Shown: piece after piece, positions 22,772 through 31,945 of the stretch
Numbering within the stretch: position 1 is the first letter of the stretch
Layout: the number at the start of each line of letters is the position of its first letter
NCBI GenBank assembly: GCA_014529385.2
Contig: CM043964.1
Location: forward strand, 104,397,587 to 104,461,586
Length of the DNA stretch: 64,000 nucleotides
Reading direction: 5' to 3'
From: Adiantum capillus-veneris
Taxonomy: Eukaryota; Streptophyta; Polypodiopsida; Polypodiales; Pteridaceae
Program-made: the position numbers and the translations under genes
The notes under the pieces: generated by a model
Seen by the model: the letters and a program-made list of their open reading frames with translations, nothing else
Databases searched by the model: none
Told to the model about the DNA's origin: nothing

Positions 22772-24135
22772 TGCGTACCTTCTAGAGTAAGACCAAATCC
22801 CTCGTATTGTGTATGGAAATCTGTTATCTGCTCAGCTCTTAAGACTTGCTTAAAGAGTGACACATGTGCATACGGATCTCCTGAACCACCATACTTCTTT
22901 GGCATACACTTGGCTACTTGAGATGGTCTCATACGTCTATGATCTGCTACCAATCTCATTGCTCCTGTGTCTCGGCTAAAGCTTTCTCTAGCATCATGGA
23001 CTTCATGGGTTACCCTTGTCGGTTCCCCCGCCCTGAATCTACTACTAGGAGGTAAATGTGATGGTTCCGCTTCAAACCTTGGACCTGGAGTGGTATAGGT
23101 GGGGATTGGAACTGCACTACCTCGATTCGTCTCCATTGACTCTCTGGAATGTAATGATCCCATTGGTCCGAGCTTCGAGTCCCAAGGTTGACTGAAAGAG
23201 TCAGCAACCTGAGTTCTTTGTCCTCCTGTTGTCATTGAGTTTTGCACTCCATTTGTTGGTGCTGGTCTATGTGAGCTAGAAGTAACATAATACTGATGTA
23301 GTGGTCCCCCAAAGTATGTATATCCTTCTAATTCTTTCTTGCCCATTGTTGAGTATTGCCTGCCATACTTATCGTAAGCGGCAATTTTCACTTCCGATCC
23401 CTCTGTGTAGGTAAAGACATAGAGTCTTTTTTTGTCTGTCAACTCTCCGGTGTAGGGTTCTTCACATCTATAATAGAGATCTTGCTCCCCATTATTATAT
23501 TTGTACAGCCCCACATAGATGTTATCAGTGTTGATCCTTGTAGTTTCATTCTCTCTTCTTAACCTCGCATTAGGGAAGTTCATTATTGGTGCTTTCTCCT
23601 CGAGTTCTTCATCTATTTTGGCTTTGGTGCCCATCAATCCCCACTTGTCCACAATGTTAGGGTTTAGGACTACCAAGTACATGGTACCCTCGTCATCTAG
23701 ATATCTATCTCCGCTATAGCTCACAGGCACTAAGTCCTTGAACTCACTAGGTCTATCTTCTATCTTTACACAATAGCGGTCCATTCCATCTTTGTAGATC
23801 TTGGCACCTTGCTCATTGTCGTACTGGTATTTTATGAACAATAGCTTCATGGTGGCGGAAGGGTTTGATGATCCTGCTGCCATATTTTCTCTGTTGTTCA
23901 GGTTCAAGTGTTCCAAGTTTTCGGTGAAAATCTCGTAAGATCTCTCCGAAGAAGTATCAGAGACACTTCCTTCAAAGATCGGCTCTAATGGTTGCACCCA
24001 ACTTTGGTTTACACTTCCCTCGGTTGATATGACACTTGCTGGTTCCCCTTGTTTTGGTTGATTATTCCGGAGATTCCTGCCCGATCTCAAATTCATCAAT
24101 TCCCCTAAAGGACTGTAACTTTTCCGTCTCGGCAA
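22768..24135 (-). pseudogene. R1 Gag, N-terminal part
   Basis: 455 residues from ATG at 24135 (MPRRKSYSPLGELMNLRSG). Residues 90-290 form an unusual globular-looking region with YLDDEGTMYLVVLNPNIV and YVGLYKYNNGEQDLYYRCEE that I do not recognise from other Gag proteins. Residues 300-400 are Ser/Pro-rich. The standard Gag domain starts near 425 (KYGGSGDPYAHVSLFKQVLR) and continues in the -1 frame. The start follows 1.4 kb of untranslated leader. Confidence 0.75.
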
Positions 24136-25507
24136 TTTGTTTTCCCCAAGTTTTTGTGGTCAGAATTGATCCAAACTGACTGATAATTGGTCAATTGTTT
24201 AATCTTGTCAGTTGGACATCTTCTGTTTCATCAAGTGAGAATTTTGTTACTGTTATGCTGAAAAAGACATTATACGCGTATGATGTCTTTTTTCACAGAT
24301 TTAGACTATTTTGGTTATGCTCACTCTCAGTGGCCCCTTTATGCTCTGTTCACTCACAAAATTCAGTTTGAACTTTGTTTGAGCAAGTTATGGCTAATTT
24401 AGGCTTTTCTTGGCAATTTTCCGCTTTTGACTTTTTTTTTGGGTCAATTGTGATCCAAATGGAATGAAACTTGAAATATAACCTCTAGACAGCTATTACA
24501 ATGGATCTGTGTTAGCAAAGTATCAAAATATGTCCAAAATTAGGTCAAAGACATCATACGCGTATGATGTCTTTTTCATCAATTTGGGTCCAAACTTGAT
24601 ATTTATGCTTTCAACAGTGTTTGTGACAATCTTGTCAGGTCAGATTTCAAAAATAAGTAGTGGATGTGCCAAAAGACATTATACGCGTATGATGTCTTTT
24701 GTCCCAGATTTTGACTATTTTTGGTTTTAAGCCTTCTCCAATGTTTATAATTGAGTTTCAAGTATTTTTGTCAGGTTTGAATGTAAAAACAAGATCTGAA
24801 TCCAAAATTTCCTATTCTTTGCGTTTCTTGGACTCCGACTTGTCTTTTTGGGTTTCTTTGAGTGTTAATGCCCTTGTTTTAAGTTGATATTAGGGTAAAA
24901 CCCCCCTTCTAAACACTCTGGCAATGTCAAATTTTCAATTTTAGTCTCTGTTTAGGTCCTAAGACATCATACGCGTATGATGTCTAAAGTTGCAGATTTC
25001 CAGTTTTTCAGCACAGAACTCTTCCAATAGCTCTCTTAAGTGCTCAGCAACAATCAGTTACACAGAAAATTTTTATGAACTTTGTTTATTGCATATTTCA
25101 CTACCAAAGCGACTTTTTTTCAGTGATCTAACATGCAATCAAATACATCAAGCGAATAGAACACCAATTGATAGCTCTAGATCAGGATCAAATCAGGCCC
25201 TACCTAAGCTACTTCTAATCATAAAATGGATTTTTTGCAATTGAAAATATAAAGAGATTTACTACCACACAAGGAGTAGCAAATGCTTTTTATGTCAACA
25301 ACCACTTAAACACCATAAAAAACAATCTAATCTAAGCTAAACTAAAAATACTGTCAACACGGAAGACCCAGGAATACCCCACTTCCTAGTATCTCTCGAG
25401 ACCTTCGGAGTCCACCACTCCTAGATCTTTTCTAACTAAAGTATACAAAGTAGTTTATACGACTCACCTCGTAGGATTAGTCTAAGGTCACCTACTTAGG
25501 GCTCTCG
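24136..25507. other. R1 untranslated leader
   Basis: 1.4 kb between primer binding site and gag. It holds four palindromes (24265-24985) and otherwise AT-rich sequence without a protein-like ORF. Packaging and dimerisation signals of an LTR retrotransposon are expected here. Confidence 0.7.
24265..24985. repeat. R1 palindrome array, leader group (four copies)
   Basis: Copies at 24265-24288, 24549-24572, 24674-24697 and 24962-24985. The second and fourth are perfect; the first and third both read ACATTATACGCG on the left arm, one C-to-T change. The first and third also share following sequence (CAGATTT.GACTATTTT), so some copies spread by local duplication of a longer unit. Confidence 0.95.
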
Positions 25508-25525
25508 TCCCCGGCAGCGGCGCCA
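25508..25525 (-). promoter_or_regulatory. R1 primer binding site, tRNA-Asp type
   Basis: TGGCGCCGCTGCCGGGGA on the - strand, two bases after the LTR. As I recall it, the complement of the 3' end of plant tRNA-Asp differs at one position. Same primer type as Athila elements. Confidence 0.8.
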
Positions 25526-25527
25526 AA

Positions 25528-26458
25528 TGTTAAGGCGGTTACGCCGCTAGCGGAAGCTAAATAGCGAGAACTCAACCAACAACAGAATTTGTCAGACGAG
25601 GACGGAGCTTGACCCGCAGGCGCATGGAAACAACTAGGTGGGTGTCAAATCACCTACTCGACCTTCTAATGACAATCACTACTAAGGAAATCAAATCTAA
25701 GTTCTAAAATACGCAAGTGACTGAAATCCGTACTACGAACGAATGCTATACGAAACAGGATCTAGAATCATTGAATCGATCTCAAACTCAAGGGGAAGTC
25801 TATACACTAGGTAAGAACAACACCCTAAAGACTTGAACTGCAAAATCAACCTATAACCACTCCGTGCGGTAAACGCGTATGAAGACAGGCCGAAAAATAC
25901 AGGTGATCGAAACTTGACCCCGATGGTACTAATGTGTAGCTCTACTCGTTGTGGTTCTATAGATATGCTGCACGCTCTATTCCGACACACGAGTTGGAAG
26001 AAAACTCACACCGAAGCTCGTAGGAACTTACCACACGTAGAAGCCGATGGCGCGCACTCTTGGTATCTGTGCGTAGCTCTCACCGTTGCTAACACAATGG
26101 CGGTGTCGCTTCTCCAATGGCGGTCCCGTAGCTCGCGTAGCAAGAAGATAAGACTCTCTCTCTCTCTCTCAGACACAGTCACGGCGCTCAAAAAACTCAC
26201 CTTGATTAAAATTGAATCTCCTTTAGGTTACAAAACTTTGGCTTATATACCTCAGCCTTGGAGGTGAGAACATCTCTAATTATTTACATCAACAGGTGAA
26301 ATTACGTCGGGATTACAGGCTGGAAACTCAATTGAGTCCCGTTACTTAATGAATGGCTCAAATCAAAATTAATGTCGGAAAGACATTTATTACAATCAAT
26401 GGTTACAAAATGATGGGTGTGAGCACAAATGTGGTTGTGATCCTCTGCTGGCTCAACA
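25528..26458 (-). repeat. R1 5' LTR
   Basis: 931 bp with complete ends: TGTTGAGCC at 26458 and CCTTAACA at 25528, read on the - strand. A TATA box (complement of 26243-26249) matches that of the other LTR. The CT run at 26153-26170 is about 26 bp shorter than in the 3' LTR. Six substitutions separate the two LTRs, all C/T or G/A. Confidence 0.93.
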
Positions 26459-26495
26459 ACATGGTAGCCTTCATACGTCCTTGCACTACGAGGGG
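26459..26495 (+). repeat. 37-bp direct repeat flanking R1, right copy
   Basis: Identical to 7388-7424. It starts immediately after the complete CA end of the 5' LTR, and TNP2 coding sequence continues on its right. Confidence 0.9.
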
Positions 26496-29400
26496 CTACC
26501 TCTATGACGCACCACCGGTTTGATGTAGACTTTGTAGGATGAAATATTACCTGCCAGAGCCACATAACTTACATGAGAGCTTTCAAGCACATAACTTGTA
26601 AAAGGGGGATGTTAACTATTTACATACTTACTTGTTCACAATGCTCGGGTAGTACGAAAGTGTCTCTTAGGTCAGTCCATTTCTTAGTAGAATCCACCTC
26701 AAGAAAACCAGACTCTCCTCTACGCACAGTAGCGTTGCGACCCTCCATGATTATCTTGAACCATTGCACGTCGAACAAGTCGACAAAAAATCCTCTGTAA
26801 TCGATCCTCAAAATCTCTTGCAGCGTGCCGAAGTAAGTGAGTTCCGCCACCACAGGATCTGCATTAGAGGAACGTCGTCGACTAGACTGTTCAAATTTTG
26901 CCATGATTCCACAATCTTGAGTAAAACGCTTTTTGTCGATTCGTTCCACCCTAAATGTCGACCTTTACACCATGCTGCTGTGTATGACTTATACTACAAC
27001 AAACAAAGATTATGAGTGGCCGTTCAAACGTTTATAAATAAAGTCACTTGCTAGTCGTACATTGCAAACTTACCTTGGTCGCGCAACCCCGAGAGTACTC
27101 CCACTCTTCCTCAGTCACTTCGTCACCGCATTGTTGTGCGCTTTTCAATTGGTTGTGCAACCATCTTAAGCTCATGAAGGTTGGTAGGCTCTCCAGAGTT
27201 GTGCAAGTAAGCATCAGGTGGGTCGTCTCCTTTCCCCCCCCCCCCCGCATCTCCCACTATCGTCTCCAATCTCGTGCCCTTTGTCGCTCTTGCTTTGCAT
27301 CCTCATATTGTGAAAATCCACTTTTGCATCACTGGATTGTGAAGCATGCAAAATCGTTGATTTTAGCCTCTAGATCTTCCGTCATCTTCTTCTCAACACC
27401 GAGATTTGCACATGCCACAATCCCAGATCTGCGCTCATCATCTATGGTTCGCCATAGCGTGTCCCGGGCTTTATCAAATCCGTCTAGCCACTCTCCAATG
27501 TACACTAGGGACTCTGATACCAACCAACCTTCTGCCATGCTACCCTCCGGACGTGCCTTTTGACGCACATATCCCTTAAGCGTTTTCATGAAAAGTTCTA
27601 AGAAGAACATCCATCTGGAATGAACTGTGCCAGCTATTTCCACCTCATCAACTATGTGAACAAGTAAAATAAACTGTAAAGTATGTGCAGCAATGATATT
27701 AAAGTCCACATTTTATGCAATGATATTAAAGTCCACTATGAACGTACCTGACACATTTTATGCCAATCGTGTGACTTCAAACCGGTAAGCTTTCCTTCTT
27801 TAGTAAAACACGTTCGGAGCGAGTGCATTACGCCAGTGGGGGTCCGCAAAGATCGAATGGTCTCTTTTACTTTGCGTTCTTGGGCTCCTGTGAAAATCCA
27901 TGGTGCTTTAGGGAGTTTTATCGATCCATCAGACGCTGTTTGCGGCCAATATTGCTCAATACGATCCAAATTTCTAAGGTCAACTCTGGCTCCCAAAGTA
28001 TCTTTCTTGCCGGTCAGATGGTCCCATAGTAGATTACCCACATTCTTGAATATGTGCATTGGATCGAGCAAGTGATTGATCATGAGTCGGGGCCAGTATG
28101 GTAACTCGTACCATAGAGATAGTCTCTTCATCCCTGGAGGCAATCCGTCATCGCACATCTCCTTCTGCTCTAACCATGCTTGTGCAGACATCCTTGGTGG
28201 CTCTCTTCCCAAAAAGCCGTCGCGTAACACATGATTCTCTGGAAGATACGCTTGATGACCTTCGTAGATTTGCTTCTTCAGTGAGGGTGCCCTACGTGCA
28301 TTCAGTCTAGGTCCACATGTGACACATGCTCTGTATCCGCTTGTTTGAAGCCCTGCATGTATACACATGATAATAGATCAACTATGGGAAAAAACAAGAT
28401 TTACAGTGTCTGAGTGAGGAGTGTCAATAGATCACCTGAGCATTCTGTTAGCGCGGGATAGTCATGCATGGTCCACATTAGAATGCCTCTGATCAAAGCA
28501 TTCCGTCGTCCTGTGTGTCGGCTCATATCCACCACCTCTATGCCAATCCACAATTGTTGTAGCTCTTCCAATAGTGGACGAAGATACACATCCATATTCC
28601 CCACTTTATATCGCCCTGGCACAATCAAGCTTAGCCATAGGTGCCCCTTCTTCGTAGTCAACCACGGGGGAATGTTGTAGTTGACGATGACAACGGGCCA
28701 TACACTGTAAGATGTTGATCTTTGACCAAATGGATTTACGCCATCCATAGCCAGGCCTAAGCGCAAATTTCGAGCTTCCCTGGCAAAATCCGACCATGTT
28801 CCATCTATATGTTTCCAGGCTGCGCAATCTGCAGGAATTCGTAGCACACCATCCGAAGATTTATTCTCCTCATGCCATGATGCTAGGGCGGCCATGGACT
28901 TACATTCGAAGAAATGCTTGATGCGAGGAAGCAGAGGAAAATGTCGCAAAACCTTTTGTGGAATTTTGTCCCGTGGAGATCTACTCGATATCTTTCGGAA
29001 TCACATTTCGGACACTTCTCCATGTCTATGTATTCCCCTCTGAAAAGAATGCAGTCATTAGGACAAGCGTGGATAGAATTGTAATCCATCCCCAAGTTTC
29101 GCAAAATCTTTCTTGCTTCATCTCGGGAATCTGGCATCACATTGTCAGCTGGTAGTATGTGCTCTTTCAGCAATCTACACAACATAAAAAATACGATACA
29201 GTCGTGTAAAAATCTATCAGATCATTATACATTTAGAGTTTTATTAAAGTAAACTAATTGTAATAGATCACCTGAAAAGCGTTGTGACGCTAGTGTCACT
29301 CCATCCAAACTTTGCCTGCATGTTGAGAAGAACCAGGAGTGCTTTCAATCTAGACATACGTGCTCCATTATACAATGGCGTATCGGCTTCACTTTTCATA

Positions 29401-29804
29401 TCATCATAGATAAGCCTTTCTGAATCCATGATCGTCTCGATCATTTCATCAATCTTGGGCTCAAACATTGCCTCGTTGGGAATGTGCTCTGCATGATCAT
29501 CCCCCGAGCTGTCAGAGGCTCATCTTGTGGCCTCACATATGCTGCTTGACCAAAGCGCCTGCGAACACGTCTATTGGGTTGCAAGATTGCTGCTTGTTGG
29601 CCAGCGTCAGAGTCCGACGAGTTATAATTGGCAACAACTCGATCTATAATAGATGGATCGAACTCGCCAAATTCGCGAACGTGCTGCAAAGAAAACACGT
29701 CTTGTCCGTCGCACAGCATGCTTGCATTGATTACAAGGACATAAGACCCTCGTTGAGAGATAGGTGTTTCGGTTGGACGGTCCCACATCCTCGTCACTAC
29801 TCAT
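26459..29804 (-). pseudogene. TNP2-type transposase of CACTA-B, main part
   Basis: Reads from ATG at 29804 (MSSDEDVG) with an N-terminal CPCNQC motif. Blocks in order: FGQAAYVRPQDEPLTARG; ILPADNVMPDSRDEARKILR near 29090-29150; CPKCDSERYRVDLHG near 28990-29030; LGLAMDGVNPFGQRS near 28730-28770; LLDPMHIFKNVGNLLWDHLT near 28020-28070; SHDWHKMCQV near 27750-27780. The last exon (from about 26562, after GTAAGT and CTGGCAG borders) is interrupted by R1. The N-terminal frame changes near 29700 and near 29480, so the gene carries damage besides the R1 insertion, unless these are unusual introns. Intron-like gaps lie at 29190-29270, 28370-28440 and 26960-27060. Confidence 0.82.
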
Positions 29805-29866
29805 AATGAGGATAAAAATCTTATAACCTGGACAACTAATTTAATATTCTATTGGCATTCTTTGTC

Positions 29867-29870
<4 letters not shown>

Positions 29871-29938
<68 letters not shown>
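29871..29938. repeat. CT microsatellite upstream of TNP2-B
   Basis: About 34 uninterrupted CT units (GA on the coding strand), 66 bp before the TNP2 start codon, so probably in its 5' untranslated region or promoter. Confidence 0.95.
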
Positions 29939-29941
<3 letters not shown>

Positions 29942-30281
29942 CTCTCATTCTCTAGTCATGTCCAATCCCCGCACACCTCGGTCTAGAGGTGCACGGAGAT
30001 CAGAACCACCGGGTTATAATCTCGTCTTTATTGGTCAATACCTATATTTGTGGGTACAAGAAATCTACAAACCCACGTCTACATGATACTGCATGTAGTG
30101 GACAAAACCCCTTTGCCTCTTCTCTAGCTGTAGCACTTCACAGCATCTTAACATCTTTTCACAGTATATCTTTTCACTGTTCGTCTAACTCTAAACCCTA
30201 AACCGTAAGTAATTCTTGCGTGGACTCGATCTAACGTAAATAAGCGTAAATCTAAATAAACATAAATCTAACTAAAAATAA

Positions 30282-30371
30282 ACCTAAATCTAATTTAATG
30301 TAAGTCTACATCTAACCTAATCTTTAACGTCTTTTGGGATAGTTTCCTACGACGTTAAAACTCTCTTCTTC

Positions 30372-30384
<13 letters not shown>
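30282..30384 (+). repeat. 103-bp direct repeat in CACTA-B 5' region, copy 1
   Basis: From CCTAAATCTAATTTAATG to CTTCTTGTGTGTG. Repeated at 30974-31077 with about four differences and partly at 31220-31260. Each copy ends in a GT run. It lies in AT-rich sequence with many TAAACCTAAATCTAA phrases (30220-30480). Confidence 0.85.

Positions 30385-30413
<29 letters not shown>
30373..30413. repeat. GT microsatellite
   Basis: About 20 GT units at the end of repeat copy 1. Confidence 0.95.
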
Positions 30414-30419
<6 letters not shown>

Positions 30420-30756
30420 ACCTAAATAAACCTAAGTCTAATCTAATATAACATAAATCTAAATCTAACGTAAATTATGTTATATTAAAAACAAAGAACT
30501 AAACTAACAGGGATTATAAGAACCTTAAAACTGATTTAACACATAATTTTTCACATAACTCGGCAAGAGTTGGCATTCTCATCACTAAAGATGTGAGAGT
30601 TAACTTTCGGCGGTGACGCTGCCTCATCTCCATCCACATCTGACGACAGCAATTGGCCCTTTAGACCGTTCTTGCTCTTGTTACTAACTTTGAAGTTGTT
30701 GTTGAATGACTAGAGGTTGTGTAGATGGTCATTGTGTCGGGGATGTAGTGACTCTT

Positions 30757-30913
30757 GCCGCCCTGAAGATCCACCTTCTTCCCTATCTTCTGAAGACATT
30801 TCACCAGTACTTTTGGATCGACGGAGCCCACCATGAGTGAAGGCAGCAATACCCTATATTCCATTGAGGGCTTTCTTCACCCGCTTCATGCAGGCATCGC
30901 AATCTATGGAGAC
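30757..30913 (-). pseudogene. Captured heavy-metal-associated (HMA) domain gene fragment
   Basis: On the - strand a TTTAG acceptor-like site is followed by coding sequence VSIDCDACMKRVKKALNGI, then, after a one-base frame change and a stop near 30860, GSVDPKVLVKCLQKIGKKVD. This is the order of an HMA domain: a CxxC metal-binding site (DCDAC at 30890-30904), helix 1, a beta strand and the VDP..LV..L.K.GKKV helix of plant isoprenylated HMA proteins (HIPPs). The fragment sits between the CACTA-B terminus and TNP2, unrelated to transposition. CACTA elements are known to pick up host gene pieces. No CaaX end is seen. Not expected to be functional. Confidence 0.7.
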
Positions 30914-30973
30914 CTAAATCTAATCTAATATAATGTAAATAAACGTAAATCTAATCTAATTTAACTTAAATAA

Positions 30974-31077
30974 ACCTAAATCTAATTTAACGTAAGTCTA
31001 CATCTAACCTAATCTTTAACGTCTTTTAAGATAGTTTCCTACGACGTTATAACTCTCTTCTTCTTGTGTGTGTGCAC
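30974..31077 (+). repeat. 103-bp direct repeat in CACTA-B 5' region, copy 2
   Basis: Second copy of 30282-30384. The HMA fragment lies between the two copies. Confidence 0.85.
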
Positions 31078-31263
31078 GTGTGTGGATGTGTGTGCCAATA
31101 AAAAGAGATAAATGGTATAACCTTTCTATCACCCATGCCAAGTATGATAGATTGATTATGCCATTTCCCTCTTGAATAATAGGTCTTGAGTTCAACTCCT
31201 CGTCAGCTAGATCTTTAGGTCTTTTAACTTTAATTAGTTTCCTATGACGTTAAATTAGTTTCT

Positions 31264-31489
31264 CTCTCTTTCTCTCTCAATGTGTGTGCGTTTTTTTGGA
31301 TCGTATGCATGTTTTCTCTCTCTTTTCCTCTCTCAATGTGTGCGTTTTTTGTTTATGCATGTTCTCTCTCTCTTTTCCTCTCTCAATGCGTGCGTTTTTT
31401 GTGTATGCATGCTCTCTCTCTCTTTTCCTCTCTCAATGTGTGTGTGCATTCTTTGTTTATGTATGTGTGTGTGCGTTTTTGTTTATGTT

Positions 31490-31529
<40 letters not shown>

Positions 31530-31548
31530 AACACTATGTGTGTGTGTA

Positions 31549-31587
<39 letters not shown>

Positions 31588-31649
31588 AAGAGGGGAAGGG
31601 AACATGAGAATGAGGAGAGGGAAGGAGCATACCTGGCTCTCCTTCCTCT

Positions 31650-31685
<36 letters not shown>

Positions 31686-31690
31686 AGAAG

Positions 31691-31733
<43 letters not shown>
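31264..31733. repeat. CT, GT and GA low-complexity tract
   Basis: Alternating (CT)n, (GT)n and (GA)n runs, including four spaced copies of a unit TCTCAATG(TG)CGTTTTTTG...TATGCATG at 31276-31470. The long ORFs in both strands here consist only of dipeptide repeats and are not genes. Confidence 0.95.
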
Positions 31734-31736
<3 letters not shown>

Positions 31737-31765
31737 CGTTACCTGCTCCTTGCTTGAGCGCACCG

Positions 31766-31794
31766 AAAAACTCAGATCTGACATCTGAGTTTTT
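31766..31794. repeat. 12-bp inverted repeat near CACTA-B right end
   Basis: AAAAACTCAGAT, five-base loop CTGAC, then the reverse complement. Imperfect pairing continues outward (GAGCGC versus GCGCTC). Confidence 0.9.
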
Positions 31795-31823
31795 GGGCGC
31801 GCTCGGTTATTTTTTTAGCCCAG

Positions 31824-31885
31824 CCGGCGTCGCTATGAGCGTCGCAAATTTCTTTGTAAATTTGCGACGCTCATAGCGACGCCGG
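31824..31885. repeat. Perfect 28-bp inverted repeat in CACTA-B subterminal region
   Basis: Arms 31824-31851 and 31858-31885 are exact reverse complements around the loop CTTTGT. Each arm holds two copies of the GCGTCGC subterminal motif. It probably binds the Transposase_24 protein. The two following motif copies (31901-31925) complete the right subterminal region. Confidence 0.93.
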
Positions 31886-31931
31886 GAATTATTTTTTTTA
31901 GCGTCGCTGTGTGAGCGTCGCTAATATGAAT

Positions 31932-31945
31932 AACCTCTTGTAGTG
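31932..31945 (-). repeat. CACTA-B terminal inverted repeat (5' end of element)
   Basis: AACCTCTTGTAGTG, reverse complement of 5003-5016. Confidence 0.9.

Larger units (their letters stand above)
7423..26458 (-). mobile_element. R1: 19-kb Ty3/gypsy-type LTR retrotransposon with extra 3' ORF
   Basis: Two LTRs (7423-8370 and 25528-26458) that differ by six substitutions, all transitions, and by the length of a CT run. A tRNA-Asp-type primer binding site lies next to the right LTR and a purine tract next to the left LTR, so the element reads right to left. Order: leader with four palindromes, gag, two zinc knuckles, protease, reverse transcriptase, RNase H, duplicated zinc-binding domain, integrase, second protease-like domain, W-x-P-K repeats, non-coding region with five palindromes, 1085-codon extra ORF. 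RT-RNase H-integrase order makes it Ty3/gypsy. The primer site and an ORF after pol recall the Athila lineage, but I cannot place it without a tree. There is no second, archaeal-type RNase H as in Gypsy-B. Confidence 0.9.
5003..31945 (-). mobile_element. CACTA-B: 26.9-kb CACTA (En/Spm) transposon containing retrotransposon R1
   Basis: Begins CACTACAAGAGGTT at 5003 and ends with its exact reverse complement at 31945. Subterminal GCGACG-type repeats at both ends, a TNP2 gene and a Transposase_24 gene, both on the - strand, make it a CACTA element whose 5' end is at the right. Without the 19-kb R1 insertion it is about 7.9 kb. It sits in Gypsy-A between gag and reverse transcriptase. The flanking triplets (GAA at 5000-5002, ACA at 31946-31948) do not match, so the usual 3-bp target duplication is not seen; mutation or a flank deletion could explain this. 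Confidence 0.85.

Noticed and set aside
18541-23719. Plus-strand ORFs over R1 gag-pol
   Set aside because: Antisense to clearly conserved protease, RT and gag blocks.
14499-24135. Programmed ribosomal frameshifting as the default explanation for R1 gag-pol
   Set aside because: Five sites, three of them within conserved domains, and no classic slippery heptamers; single-base deletion or sequence error is simpler. Kept only as an alternative.
11844-24985. Palindromic repeats as a CRISPR array
   Set aside because: Spacing is irregular (about 125-290 bp within groups), the host is a plant retrotransposon and no cas genes are present.
30220-30480. Telomere-like AAACCTAAA sequence
   Set aside because: Units are irregular (CCTAAATCTAA, TAAACCTAAG) and do not form a TTTAGGG array.
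31130-31210. tRNA-like GAGTTCAACTCCTC (B-box-like)
   Set aside because: No matching A box at the right distance and no tRNA fold; I found no tRNA gene in the window.
31264-31876. Long overlapping ORFs on both strands
   Set aside because: They encode only dipeptide repeats from CT, GT and GA runs.
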